This document shows positions 1-7,502 of a DNA stretch of 64,000 bases, piece by piece. A program made the position numbers and the translations under genes. Source of the DNA: Leeuwenhoekiella sp. MAR_2009_132 (GTDB lineage Bacteria > Bacteroidota > Bacteroidia > Flavobacteriales > Flavobacteriaceae). The first letter of the stretch is position 1. Every line of letters starts with the position of its first letter. The notes below the pieces were generated by a model, which was given only the letters and a program-made list of their open reading frames with translations, did not search any database and had not been told where the DNA came from. Location of the stretch: NCBI RefSeq assembly GCF_000687915.1, contig NZ_JHZY01000002.1:1178001-1242000 (forward strand), read 5' to 3'.

Positions 1-2
1 AT

Positions 3-176
3 GAAATTTCAATTGATGATCAAGATTATGTTTTAGTTTGCTTATATGATGATATTCACTGTTCTCATTCGCCAGAATTAGATGACCGAGGTGGAAAATT
101 ACACGAACTTCAAGCACTAAATATTAGAACAGGGAAGTTCCACGACAGCTGGTGTAAATTCTATGGTAGGCTATAA
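3..176 (+). CDS. 3' end of an unrecognised gene, cut by the window edge
   Basis: A reading frame is open from the first bases of the window and stops with TAA at 174-176, giving about 57 residues. The peptide is acidic and contains the stretch CSHSPELDDRGG and, near its end, DSWCKFYGRL. I do not recognise the family. It ends 8 bases before the left arm of the first attC-like site, as expected for the gene of a cassette whose start lies outside the window. The 5' part is missing, so no function can be proposed. Confidence 0.5.
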   Translation, partial: EISIDDQDYVLVCLYDDIHCSHSPELDDRGGKLHELQALNIRTGKFHDSWCKFYGRL

Positions 177-184
177 AATACTAC

Positions 185-316
185 GTACAACAACGTATAA
201 CAACAATTGCGGCTTTGTGTCCTGCGGACACAACCGCGCAAGCATAAAAGTCGATAATTTTAGCTATCTTAGTTTTCAACCAATCCGCAACTGATTGTTA
301 TACAATACCGTTACCC
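185..316. repeat. attC-like site A
   Basis: Left arm GTACAACAACGTATAACA (from 185) pairs with right arm TGTTATACAATACCGTTAC (ending about 314), leaving unpaired bases as in attC hairpins. An inner stem forms from TGTCCTGCGGACA and from TTGCGG/CCGCAA. The loop contains a TAGCTATCTTNGTTTTCAAC-like segment that recurs in site B. The cassette boundary is G310/T311. The site is about 130 bp, similar in length to Vibrio cholerae repeats. Confidence 0.7.
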
Positions 317-425
317 ACAAGCTGAAAACCAGCCGCATATTTTAGCACTTTCGGTTTTTCCCAACACATAAATCCAACGCTCTAAAAACCAAAAGAGCTA
401 AAACTTTCCCAAAATTCGTAATTAT

Positions 426-439
426 GTATTTAAGTATTT
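426..439. promoter_or_regulatory. Candidate ArsR-family operator, copy 1
   Basis: The 14-mer GTATTTAAGTATTT lies 70 bp upstream of the ArsR-type regulator gene and is repeated exactly at 1906-1919, upstream of the next small gene and just after a terminator. An AT-rich stretch with partial dyad symmetry follows it. Two exact copies at the two likely promoters of a metal operon suggest the binding site of the ArsR-type regulator encoded at 509-880. Binding is inferred, not shown. Confidence 0.45.
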
Positions 440-508
440 GCTTATATACGTAATTAATTATATGTTTGTACGACAAAGCAAATAACTTTAATAAAAATAT
501 ATACACAA

Positions 509-880
509 ATGAAATTAGAAATAACCTGTACAAGAGCGGAAGCCAACCATAAGCAGTTACAAAACTGTATGGAGGCATTGGATAATATGGAAGGGAGTTT
601 TCAAAAAATGACAAAACTTTTATCAATTGCAGGAAGCGATGTAAGATTGAGAATTCTTTATTTATTGAATTTAGAAAATGAACTATGTCCTTGTGATTTA
701 GCTGATATACTAAAAATGAGTGTTCCTGCGATCTCACAACATATACGTAAAATCAAAGATGCAGGAATAATCAATTCAAGACGAGATGGTCAAACACTTT
801 ATTATTCATTAAATAAAGATGAAACAGAGATATTTATTAGCATTTTTAAATCTATCGAATTAATTAGAAAAACAGCATAA
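509..880 (+). CDS. ArsR/SmtB-family metal-sensing repressor of the mer locus
   Basis: This 123-residue protein has the winged-helix fold of the ArsR family. The recognition helix contains the motif ELCPCDLADIL (Cys60, Cys62), which corresponds to the ELCVCDL metal-binding motif of ArsR, followed by SVPAISQHIRKIKDAGII and a DGQTLYYSL wing. Extra cysteines at 7 and 20 could complete a thiolate site. It is the first gene of the mercury cassette, 11 bp upstream of the MerT-like gene. In Bacteroidetes mer operons an ArsR-type protein often replaces MerR, so it probably represses this operon and releases DNA on binding Hg(II) or an organomercurial. The inducer is inferred from the neighbours. Confidence 0.85.
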   Translation: MKLEITCTRAEANHKQLQNCMEALDNMEGSFQKMTKLLSIAGSDVRLRILYLLNLENELCPCDLADILKMSVPAISQHIRKIKDAGIINSRRDGQTLYYSLNKDETEIFISIFKSIELIRKTA

Positions 881-891
881 TTTATAAAGAA

Positions 892-1488
892 ATGAAAACA
901 GAAAAAACATCAAAAAATGCAGCATACACAGGTTTATTTGCTGCTGTAGCAGCATCATCTTGTTGCATACCACCTGTTATAGCATTAATAGCTGGCGTTG
1001 GAGGAAGTGCATCTGCACTATCTTGGATGGAACCTTTTAGACCCTATTTAATAGGTTTAGCTGTAATAGCTATTGGCTATGCTTGGTATGCTTACTTAAA
1101 ACCCAAAAAAGCCGATGACTGTTGCGAAGTTGATGCAAAACCAAAATGGTATCAAACCAAAGGCTTTTTAATAGGCATTACATTGTTTGCAGCTATTTCA
1201 ATTAGCTTTCCTTATTATTCTCATATATTTTATCCAGATAACAAAAAAGAGGTTATTGTCGTAAATCAATCAGACATTCAAACTGTAAATTTTGATGTAA
1301 AAGGTATGACTTGCGCTTCTTGTGAAGAACACGTTAAGCACGCTGTTAACGAATTAGAAGGTATTGTTAATGTAGCTGCTTCTTATGAGAAAGCTAATGC
1401 CGAAGTGGAGTTTGACAATACAAAAACATCTAAAGAAGATATAGAAAAAGCTATAAATTCAACGGGTTATAAAGTTATTAATAAATAA
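892..1488 (+). CDS. merT: Mercuric transport protein, MerT fused to a C-terminal HMA domain (MerTP)
   Basis: This 198-residue inner-membrane protein starts with MerT-like transmembrane helices. The first carries the vicinal Cys24-Cys25 pair in SSCCIPPVIALIAG, and a second pair, Cys77-Cys78, lies in a soluble loop, as in MerT. A third helix follows at about 92-110. The C-terminal part (about 130-198) is a heavy-metal-associated domain with GMTCASCEEH (Cys141, Cys144). MerT takes Hg(II) from a periplasmic carrier and passes it to cytosolic MerA; here the acceptor domain is fused on. It is followed after 11 bp by a separate MerP-like gene. The family call is strong. The fusion is known in Bacteroidetes as MerTP. 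Confidence 0.9.
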   Translation: MKTEKTSKNAAYTGLFAAVAASSCCIPPVIALIAGVGGSASALSWMEPFRPYLIGLAVIAIGYAWYAYLKPKKADDCCEVDAKPKWYQTKGFLIGITLFAAISISFPYYSHIFYPDNKKEVIVVNQSDIQTVNFDVKGMTCASCEEHVKHAVNELEGIVNVAASYEKANAEVEFDNTKTSKEDIEKAINSTGYKVINK

Positions 1489-1499
1489 AAATAAATCTT

Positions 1500-1850
1500 A
1501 TGAAAAAATTATTAGTTATATCAGGATTATTCCTTTTATTATTTTCATTTAATGCACAAGCACAATCGTGTTGTTTGCCGAAAAATGACAAAAAGGTAGA
1601 GAAAGCCAATATCAATATGCAAGAAACTAAAACAGTTACTTTAAAAGTTACAGGCATGACTTGTATGTCTTGTTCAAACCATGTAATGAAGGCTTTAGAA
1701 AAAGTAGAGGGAGTTATAGAACCGTTGGTCGAGTATAAAGAGGATAGAGCGGTTGTGACTTTCAATCCAAAGTTAACTACAGTAGAAGCCATTATTGAAG
1801 CCATTAATAAAACACCTTATAAGGCAAGTTTGATGGAGCCAAAAAGCTAG
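1500..1850 (+). CDS. merP: Exported MerP-like heavy-metal-associated protein
   Basis: This 116-residue protein has an N-terminal signal peptide (residues 1-22, ending AQAQ), then a Cys24-Cys25 pair and a single HMA domain with GMTCMSCSNHVMKALEKVEG (Cys55, Cys58) and the usual ferredoxin-like pattern through residue 110. In mercury resistance MerP scavenges Hg(II) in the periplasm and delivers it to MerT. It directly follows merTP and is followed by a stem-loop terminator, so the regulator, MerTP and MerP genes form the first transcription unit. A general copper or zinc carrier role is possible, but the context favours mercury. Confidence 0.85.
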   Translation: MKKLLVISGLFLLLFSFNAQAQSCCLPKNDKKVEKANINMQETKTVTLKVTGMTCMSCSNHVMKALEKVEGVIEPLVEYKEDRAVVTFNPKLTTVEAIIEAINKTPYKASLMEPKS

Positions 1851-1873
1851 GGAAACTAAAGTCGCAAAAAAAG

Positions 1874-1899
1874 TTGGGGTATAATACCTCAATTTTTTT
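1874..1899 (+). terminator. Rho-independent terminator after the merP-like gene
   Basis: TTGGGGT (1874-1880) pairs with ACCTCAA (1886-1892), with one G-T wobble and the loop ATAAT, and is followed by seven T residues (1893-1899). It separates the first mer transcription unit from the genes starting at 1938, which have their own copy of the upstream 14-mer. Confidence 0.65.
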
Positions 1900-1905
1900 C
1901 AAACT

Positions 1906-1919
1906 GTATTTAAGTATTT
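1906..1919. promoter_or_regulatory. Candidate ArsR-family operator, copy 2
   Basis: This is an exact copy of GTATTTAAGTATTT found upstream of the ArsR gene (426-439). It lies 18 bp before the small gene at 1938 and right after the terminator. It suggests that the second half of the mercury cassette has its own promoter under the same regulator. Confidence 0.45.
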
Positions 1920-1937
1920 AATTAAATAATTGTTCTA

Positions 1938-2165
1938 ATGAAACAGTCAAAGAAGGAAGTTTTCAATCCGGACCACTTGGATTGTTGCATAGAGATTGGC
2001 GATTGCGAATTGCAAAATCCGCCACAGGAACTGATAGATAAACTAATTGGACAGCCTATTAGTGATTGTAAGAAAATTATTGAAGAGTTTCTTAAACCTA
2101 AAGAAAAATTAGTTATAAAATTTAAAAAGAAAATAGGTTTTGAAACCAAAAATGATAATAGATAA
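1938..2165 (+). CDS. Small cysteine-containing protein of unknown function in the mer locus
   Basis: This 75-residue soluble protein has no signal peptide. It holds a DCCIEIGDCEL segment near residues 15-25 and another cysteine near residue 43 (DCKKIIEEF). The clustered cysteines fit soft-metal binding, but I do not recognise a family. It is the first gene after the internal terminator and overlaps the upstream part of the next reading frame, so it probably starts the second mer transcription unit. A frame on the opposite strand covers the same DNA; I prefer the plus strand because of operon direction and the Cys pattern. Confidence 0.55.
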   Translation: MKQSKKEVFNPDHLDCCIEIGDCELQNPPQELIDKLIGQPISDCKKIIEEFLKPKEKLVIKFKKKIGFETKNDNR

Positions 2166-2187
2166 TGTTAATCTAAATCTAAAAATC

Positions 2188-2589
2188 ATGAAAAAATTAA
2201 TAATCTTATTCGTAGTCATAACGTTAGTATCAGCTTTCACTGTTGGTTGTACAATTTATGATGACGAACAGATTCAAGAACAAGCTATTGATGAAAATGG
2301 AAATGATAACGGGGATGATAACCCAAACTCAACAATTGAATATACAAGCTTAATAGCAGATGAAACAACCTTACCTACTGGGGAGAGTACACTTATTACA
2401 GCAACTGCTACAGGAGAAGGACTTGAGTATTATTGGTCTGCCAGCCTTGGTGATATTGTTGGTAGCGGTGAGCAAATAACTTATACAGCTGCCATTTGTT
2501 GTTCGGGGAGCAATACTATAACATGCTCTATTAGAGATAGTCTGAATACTTGGAAGCACAAATCAGTGACTATTGAAGTTAGTTTTTAG
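2188..2589 (+). CDS. Small lipoprotein with a PKD/Ig-like domain, function unknown
   Basis: I take the ATG at 2188, because from there the protein begins with a lipoprotein signal (hydrophobic residues 5-18, lipobox ending VGC at Cys21). An earlier in-frame ATG at 2140 would add 16 non-signal residues. After an acidic Asn/Asp-rich linker there is a beta-rich domain resembling PKD or bacterial Ig-like folds (LPTGESTLITATA, YYWSASLGDI). It also carries a CC pair and a further Cys (AAICCSGSNTITC). It is probably anchored in the outer membrane or periplasmic face and lies 20 bp before a likely outer-membrane protein. A metal-related role is possible only by context. Confidence 0.65.
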   Translation: MKKLIILFVVITLVSAFTVGCTIYDDEQIQEQAIDENGNDNGDDNPNSTIEYTSLIADETTLPTGESTLITATATGEGLEYYWSASLGDIVGSGEQITYTAAICCSGSNTITCSIRDSLNTWKHKSVTIEVSF

Positions 2590-2609
2590 TGACTATTACA
2601 GTTAATTAA

Positions 2610-3578
2610 ATGAAGAAATTAATTTTTATACTTATAAGTTTATTGTTTATGTACCAAAGTGTCAATGCTCAATGTTGTTCCGCAGGAATACCTGTTGGAG
2701 GTAGTACAAATATTGGTATACTTGAAAAGAATAATTTTCGATTCACTTCTTATTTTAGTTATAGTGAATCTGCGGGCTATTTATCTGGTAATGATAAGTC
2801 TAAATTTAATCTCGTAAAAAGGGCTAGTTATCAATATGCTGGAACTATTTTGTCTTATGGACTATTTAATAAGCTCACAGTAGAAACAGAGTTTGGGTAT
2901 TATTTAGATAAAACACAAATTTATGATTTTCAATCTGATGTAAACATCAAAAACCAAGGCATTAGCAATGGTATAATTTCGGCAAAGTATAATGTTTTAG
3001 CAAATTTAACCAATCCTTTTGAGTGGACTATTTCAACAGGTGTTAAGTTCCCTTTTATTTTAGATTATGCAAGAGAAAACAATGTAGTATTGCCAAGGGA
3101 TGTTCAAACATCATCACACGCATTGGGAATTATTGGTCAATCTTTTTTATACAAAGGCTATCCCATTAATGGCATTCAATTATTCTTAATTAATAGAATA
3201 GAGATTAATTACAAAGATTATAAAGATTATAAATTTGGACCCGCATTGATTTCAGCATTCTTTTTTTCTTATAATTTGGAACAATCCAATTATACGGGAA
3301 TTGCCCAGATAAGACACGAATTTAGAGGAAAAGATGCGTTTGAAGACAGAAAGCTCGATGCCACAGGAGGTCATTTGGTTTTCCTGTCACCGCAGTTAAA
3401 TTATTCAATAGAAAAATGGAATTTTTCACTGCTTGTTGATATCCCTGTTTACAGATATTATAATGGCACACAACTGGGAAACACTTTTACGGCATCGTTT
3501 TACGTTACAAAAGATTTCGATTTGGCTTCTAACAAAGCCGAATTGCCATTTTTAAACAATAATACTGCTAAAAATTAA
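2610..3578 (+). CDS. Exported protein, probable outer-membrane beta-barrel, in the mer locus
   Basis: This 322-residue protein has a signal peptide (residues 1-20, ending VNA) and a mature N-terminus QCCSAGIPVGG. The rest alternates hydrophobic and polar residues with many Tyr and Phe, typical of a beta-barrel, and shows no hydrophobic helices. I do not recognise a named family. It follows the lipoprotein gene closely and precedes DUF2652 and merB. By position it could help mercury compounds across the outer membrane, but no motif shows this. The N-terminal CC pair would suit thiol-metal contact. Confidence 0.6.
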   Translation: MKKLIFILISLLFMYQSVNAQCCSAGIPVGGSTNIGILEKNNFRFTSYFSYSESAGYLSGNDKSKFNLVKRASYQYAGTILSYGLFNKLTVETEFGYYLDKTQIYDFQSDVNIKNQGISNGIISAKYNVLANLTNPFEWTISTGVKFPFILDYARENNVVLPRDVQTSSHALGIIGQSFLYKGYPINGIQLFLINRIEINYKDYKDYKFGPALISAFFFSYNLEQSNYTGIAQIRHEFRGKDAFEDRKLDATGGHLVFLSPQLNYSIEKWNFSLLVDIPVYRYYNGTQLGNTFTASFYVTKDFDLASNKAELPFLNNNTAKN

Positions 3579-3694
3579 TTTGAATGAGGCAAATAAACGA
3601 TGGTTAAGAATTGAAGCTTATGTAGCCAGTCTTTCAATTAAACTTTATCGGTATAGTCATTTAACTTTTAAATAAATTAAAACATTTCGCCAAA

Positions 3695-4324
3695 ATGGAA
3701 GTTTGTCACACAAATAAACAATCTCTAATTCTTATTCCGGACATCAGCGGATTCACAAAGTACGTTGCTTCGTGTAATATAGAACATAGCCAAGATAAAA
3801 TTGCATTGCTGTTGGAATCCTTATTGGAAAACAATTCCCTGAAATTTAAAATTTCTGAAATTGAAGGCGATGCTATTTTATTTTACAGTTATGATTTTCC
3901 ATTTTCCGCAGCGGAAATAATTAGTCAATGTCAATTGATGTTCGACAAATTTCATCAAAGAATAGATGAATTTAAACGATCGAAATGTATGTGTGAGTCT
4001 TGCCAAAATCTATATAACCTTTCACTAAAATTTGTGCTTCATTTTGGACAACTTGGCTCTGTAATGGTAAAAGACTATTGTAAACTCTTTGGTAAAGATT
4101 TAATAATAGCACATCGGCTTCTTAAAAACAAAATTAGCTCAAATGAGTACATACTTTTCACGGAAAATTTTAGCAATCAATTTCCACTTATAGGCACTCA
4201 TCTTGATAACCATACGGAATTGGTCAACGACATTTTCAATTTAGAAGACATCGGTGATATTGGTATTACTTATTTCGATTTGAAGGCATTAAGTTTAAAG
4301 AACAGACAAGGTACGACTTGTTAA
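3695..4324 (+). CDS. DUF2652 family protein (cyclase-homology-like)
   Basis: This 209-residue cytosolic protein has the start typical of DUF2652 (LILIPDISGFTKYV) and a later IEGDAILFYSY segment. These resemble the core strands of class III nucleotide cyclases (DISGFT and GDAIL motifs). A Cys-rich CMCESCQNLYN segment lies near residue 100. DUF2652 proteins are of unknown biochemical function; cyclase activity is not established. Here it lies between the exported proteins and merB, inside the mercury cassette, which is not a usual mer gene neighbour. The CxCxxC stretch might sense or bind metal; that part is inference. Confidence 0.7.
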   Translation: MEVCHTNKQSLILIPDISGFTKYVASCNIEHSQDKIALLLESLLENNSLKFKISEIEGDAILFYSYDFPFSAAEIISQCQLMFDKFHQRIDEFKRSKCMCESCQNLYNLSLKFVLHFGQLGSVMVKDYCKLFGKDLIIAHRLLKNKISSNEYILFTENFSNQFPLIGTHLDNHTELVNDIFNLEDIGDIGITYFDLKALSLKNRQGTTC

Positions 4325-4384
4325 AATGATCAGCATTTTCTTCGTGCGGAAAATGAAATAAACATAATCTAAATTATATACAAA

Positions 4385-4993
4385 ATGAAAACAGCAAAGC
4401 AATATTTGGGCAAACAATTAAACACCATGTTATCTGAAATTCAACTTGATGATAATAATTTTATCGTGAATGTCCAAAGGGAATTACTTAAAGGCAATCC
4501 ACTGCCAAAAACAACATTTTATGCACTTATCGATGCAACTAAAGAGAAAGCTGATTCACTGTTGGAATTATTAGGAGAGCTAAATGAAAATAACCAAATT
4601 ACAGCCTTTTCTGGTTTGTCGATTACACCTACCAACCACAAGTTTATAGTGCAAGGCAAAACACTTTATACTTGGTGTGCATTAGACGCTATATTGTTTA
4701 CCGAATGGCTGGATGTTTCGTCCCAAATTATATCTCAAGACCCAATTGACAATTCTATAATTGAGTTGAATATTGAATGCGATCATTTGATATCATCTAA
4801 TCCATATCCAATATTTCTCTCTTTGATTGAAAAAATGGACTCTTGCAATATCAGAGGTTCCTTTTGCAATCACGTCTTTTTTTTTGCAAGCGAACAAACC
4901 GCAAAACAATGGCTTGACAGCAATGTAAATGGCAAGATATTAACCATGGAAGATTTATTTGAATCGAATAAAATTGGCTTAAAATGTTGTTAA
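4385..4993 (+). CDS. merB: Organomercurial lyase (alkylmercury lyase) MerB
   Basis: MerB cleaves the carbon-mercury bond of organomercurials and hands Hg(II) to MerA. This 202-residue protein shows the catalytic set in family context: LYTWCALDAILF gives Cys98 and Asp101, and IRGSFCNHVFFF gives Cys161. They match Cys96, Asp99 and Cys159 of the well-studied E. coli plasmid enzyme in spacing. An N-terminal winged-helix-like region fits the family. It lies 52 bp upstream of merA. With all three active residues present it should be active, giving broad-spectrum mercury resistance. Confidence 0.9.
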   Translation: MKTAKQYLGKQLNTMLSEIQLDDNNFIVNVQRELLKGNPLPKTTFYALIDATKEKADSLLELLGELNENNQITAFSGLSITPTNHKFIVQGKTLYTWCALDAILFTEWLDVSSQIISQDPIDNSIIELNIECDHLISSNPYPIFLSLIEKMDSCNIRGSFCNHVFFFASEQTAKQWLDSNVNGKILTMEDLFESNKIGLKCC

Positions 4994-5045
4994 AAATAAT
5001 CACCTATATTTATTAAGCACCACATAAAAACAAATCATTTTTAAT

Positions 5046-6779
5046 ATGAAGAATTTATTTAAAAAGAAAAACGAGTTATCTCAAAAAACAGAAACTGTTT
5101 CATTACAGATAGAAGGAATGACCTGTAGTGGCTGTTCATTACATATCGAAAAGGATATCAATAAAAAAGATGGTATTCTAATCAGTTCTGTGAACCACGA
5201 AACTGGTAAAGGAGAATTTACTTTTGATACTGCCAAGTTGAATAAAGAGGAATTGATTAACGCTGTAAATAGCATTGGTAAGTATACGGTTGTTAAAGGC
5301 AATGAAAAAGAGGATTGTTGTGATTCAATTTCGGATAGCACGACAGATAAAGCGTCCAACAAAGGAAAAAATCAATTCGATTTAATCGTAATTGGAGGTG
5401 GTTCTGCTGCATTTTCAGCAGCCATAAAAGCCGAAAGTTTAGGGCTTACCACGCTTATGGTAAATGGTGGTTTAGATTTTGGTGGCACTTGTGTTAATGT
5501 AGGTTGTGTACCTTCTAAAAATCTAATTCGAGCTGCCGAAACAGCTTACCACGCTACACATTCTAATTTTGCAGGAATAAAACCAAAAGGCGTTGACATT
5601 GATTTCGCACAAGTTATCAAGGATAAAAAAGCTTTAGTTGCTGCATTACAACAACAAAAATATATGGATGTGGTCAGTGATTTTAAAGGCTTGACCATGC
5701 TCAAGGGATGGGCAGAGTTTGTGGATACTAAAACCATTCTTGTAGATGGAAAAGACAAGTTCACTGCAACCAATATTATAATAGCCACGGGAGCAACCAC
5801 CAACATACCTAATATCGAAGGATTAAATGAAGTTGGGTATTTAACTAATGTGTCTTTGTTCGATTTAGAAGAAAAACCAGAAAGCCTAACCATTATGGGC
5901 GCAGGTTACATAGGGTTGGAAATAGCAATGGCCTATAATCGTTTAGGTGTAAAAGTGCGCATCATAGAATTTACCGATAGGCCTTTACGAAGTCAAACCG
6001 AAGACATTACTGGTGTTTTAGTTGAACAAATGAAAAGTGAAGGCATTGAAATTCTTCCAAATTTTAGAGCCTTTAAATTTGAAAAAGAGGGCAACAATAC
6101 TATTATTCATTGTAACTGTCCTGATGGTTCTACAACACAAATTGTTGAAAAAGGACATATTGTTGTTGCTACAGGAACCACGCCAAACACGTCTAAATTA
6201 GGTCTAAAAAAAATAGACCTAAAATTATCAGAAAGAGGGCATATTGTGGTTAATGAAAAAATGGAAACTAATATTTCCAATATTTATGCAGCTGGTGATG
6301 TCACTAATACACCGCCATTTGTGTATACAGCAGCAACCGAAGGCAGTACAGCCGTTAATAATGCATTTTCATTATCAAAACAAAGTGTAGATTATGCATC
6401 ATTACCTTGGGTAGTATTTACAGACCCTCAAATTGCGGGAGCAGGTATGGATGAAATTGAAGCTGAATCAAGAGGCATTCCTTTTGAAGTATCAAAATTA
6501 GATCTAACACATGTACCAAGAGCTTTAGCTGCACAAGATACCAGAGGATTTATAAAGTTGATTCGTAATACGGAAACGGATAAATTAATTGGAGCAAGAG
6601 TAATAGCACCAGAAGGTGGTGAACTCATCCAACAATTAAGTATGGCTATTAAATTTGGAATTACAGTAAAAGATTTGGCTGAAAGTTTTTATCCATATTT
6701 GACACTTGGAGAAGGAATCAAATTAGCAGCAATTACTTTTGGAAAAGATGTTTCTAAATTGAGTTGTTGTGCAAGTTAA
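5046..6779 (+). CDS. merA: Mercuric reductase MerA with N-terminal HMA domain
   Basis: This is a 577-residue cytosolic flavoprotein that reduces Hg(II) to Hg(0) with NADPH. Residues 16-85 are an HMA domain (GMTCSGCS, Cys27 and Cys30). A linker with a Cys91-Cys92 pair follows. The pyridine nucleotide-disulphide reductase core starts at about 111 with an FAD motif (VIGGGSAAF) and carries the redox pair GGTCVNVGC (Cys149, Cys154). A second nucleotide fold has IMGAGYIGLEIA, and AAGDVT is the second FAD contact. The C-terminus ends SCCAS with the vicinal Cys574-Cys575 that passes mercury in. All diagnostic residues are present. It is the last gene of the cassette. Confidence 0.95.
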   Translation: MKNLFKKKNELSQKTETVSLQIEGMTCSGCSLHIEKDINKKDGILISSVNHETGKGEFTFDTAKLNKEELINAVNSIGKYTVVKGNEKEDCCDSISDSTTDKASNKGKNQFDLIVIGGGSAAFSAAIKAESLGLTTLMVNGGLDFGGTCVNVGCVPSKNLIRAAETAYHATHSNFAGIKPKGVDIDFAQVIKDKKALVAALQQQKYMDVVSDFKGLTMLKGWAEFVDTKTILVDGKDKFTATNIIIATGATTNIPNIEGLNEVGYLTNVSLFDLEEKPESLTIMGAGYIGLEIAMAYNRLGVKVRIIEFTDRPLRSQTEDITGVLVEQMKSEGIEILPNFRAFKFEKEGNNTIIHCNCPDGSTTQIVEKGHIVVATGTTPNTSKLGLKKIDLKLSERGHIVVNEKMETNISNIYAAGDVTNTPPFVYTAATEGSTAVNNAFSLSKQSVDYASLPWVVFTDPQIAGAGMDEIEAESRGIPFEVSKLDLTHVPRALAAQDTRGFIKLIRNTETDKLIGARVIAPEGGELIQQLSMAIKFGITVKDLAESFYPYLTLGEGIKLAAITFGKDVSKLSCCAS

Positions 6780-6920
6780 TCCCTACTAAAAGCCATACAC
6801 ATTTGCAATTCGCTCAAAGCCACCACGCCATCAAAAATTGCAAAAGAGTATGTCTTGCCAACGCTCAATCCGAACATTTAAGAAAATATCGGAATTGAAA
6901 AGCAGAACGGAATAAAGCCA

Positions 6921-7055
6921 GTGGGTAACAACGTATATAAAAAATAGCAGTTAAGAGCTAAACTAAAAGTTTGGTTCTTTTCTGCTATCTTTGTTTTCAA
7001 CTGAAAAATTGCACATACAAATCTGCTACTTTTCATATACAAGACCGTTGTGCGC
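6921..7055. repeat. attC-like site B, end of the mercury cassette
   Basis: Left arm GTGGGTAACAACGTATATAA (6921 on, continuing AAAATAGCAG) pairs with right arm CTGCTACTTTTCATATAC (7022 on) then AAGACCGTTGTGCGC. The bases GTGGGTAA before the arm are the exact reverse complement of TTACCCAC at 311-318, the start of the same cassette. The new boundary is G7047/T7048. The loop shares a TGCTATCTTTGTTTTCAAC-type segment with site A. This is the clearest example of the site type. Confidence 0.75.
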
Positions 7056-7121
7056 AATTAAAAAAACCGTCATTTCCTGAAATAGGTTGACTAAAAATCA
7101 ATCATTTAATTCAGGATCAAG

Positions 7122-7502
7122 ATGAAAGACAACAAACCTCCCTGCCCAAAAAAACAGTATCAAAAAGTAAGCTTTGAACTCAAACTAATGATCATTGACC
7201 AAATCCAAAATGGTCAGATCTCCGTTAATTATGCTGCTAAATCCTACAACGTTTCAAGATCTTCTATTGACTATTGGCTAAAAAAATACAGTACCTTAGA
7301 ACAAAAGAAACGTGGTATGAGTAAACAAGATGAAATCAAAAAGCTAAAAGATAAAATTAAAGAACTGGAGTTTGTAAAAGAGTTTCAAAGGGATTACATC
7401 GCTAATCTCGAGAACTTATCAGGACTTGATCTAGCAAAAAAGCATTTGCCCGAAGCATTGGCCAAAGAGATAGAAAAACGCAAAAGAGACCTTTTAAAAT
7501 GA
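7122..7502 (+). CDS. IS3-family transposase OrfA
   Basis: This 126-residue DNA-binding subunit has a helix-turn-helix in the first half (LMIIDQIQNGQISVNYAAKS, then YNVSRSSIDYWLKKY). A coiled-coil leucine-zipper-like region follows (IKKLKDKIKELEFVKEF). In IS3 elements OrfA binds the ends, and the OrfA-OrfB fusion made by frameshifting is the transposase. Its stop TGA overlaps the orfB start as ATGA, which allows coupling or a -1 shift. It appears intact. Confidence 0.9.
   Translation: MKDNKPPCPKKQYQKVSFELKLMIIDQIQNGQISVNYAAKSYNVSRSSIDYWLKKYSTLEQKKRGMSKQDEIKKLKDKIKELEFVKEFQRDYIANLENLSGLDLAKKHLPEALAKEIEKRKRDLLK

Noticed and set aside
342..737. Minus-strand 131-codon frame
   Set aside because: It overlaps the ArsR gene in antisense and has no family resemblance; ArsR motifs on the plus strand are clear.
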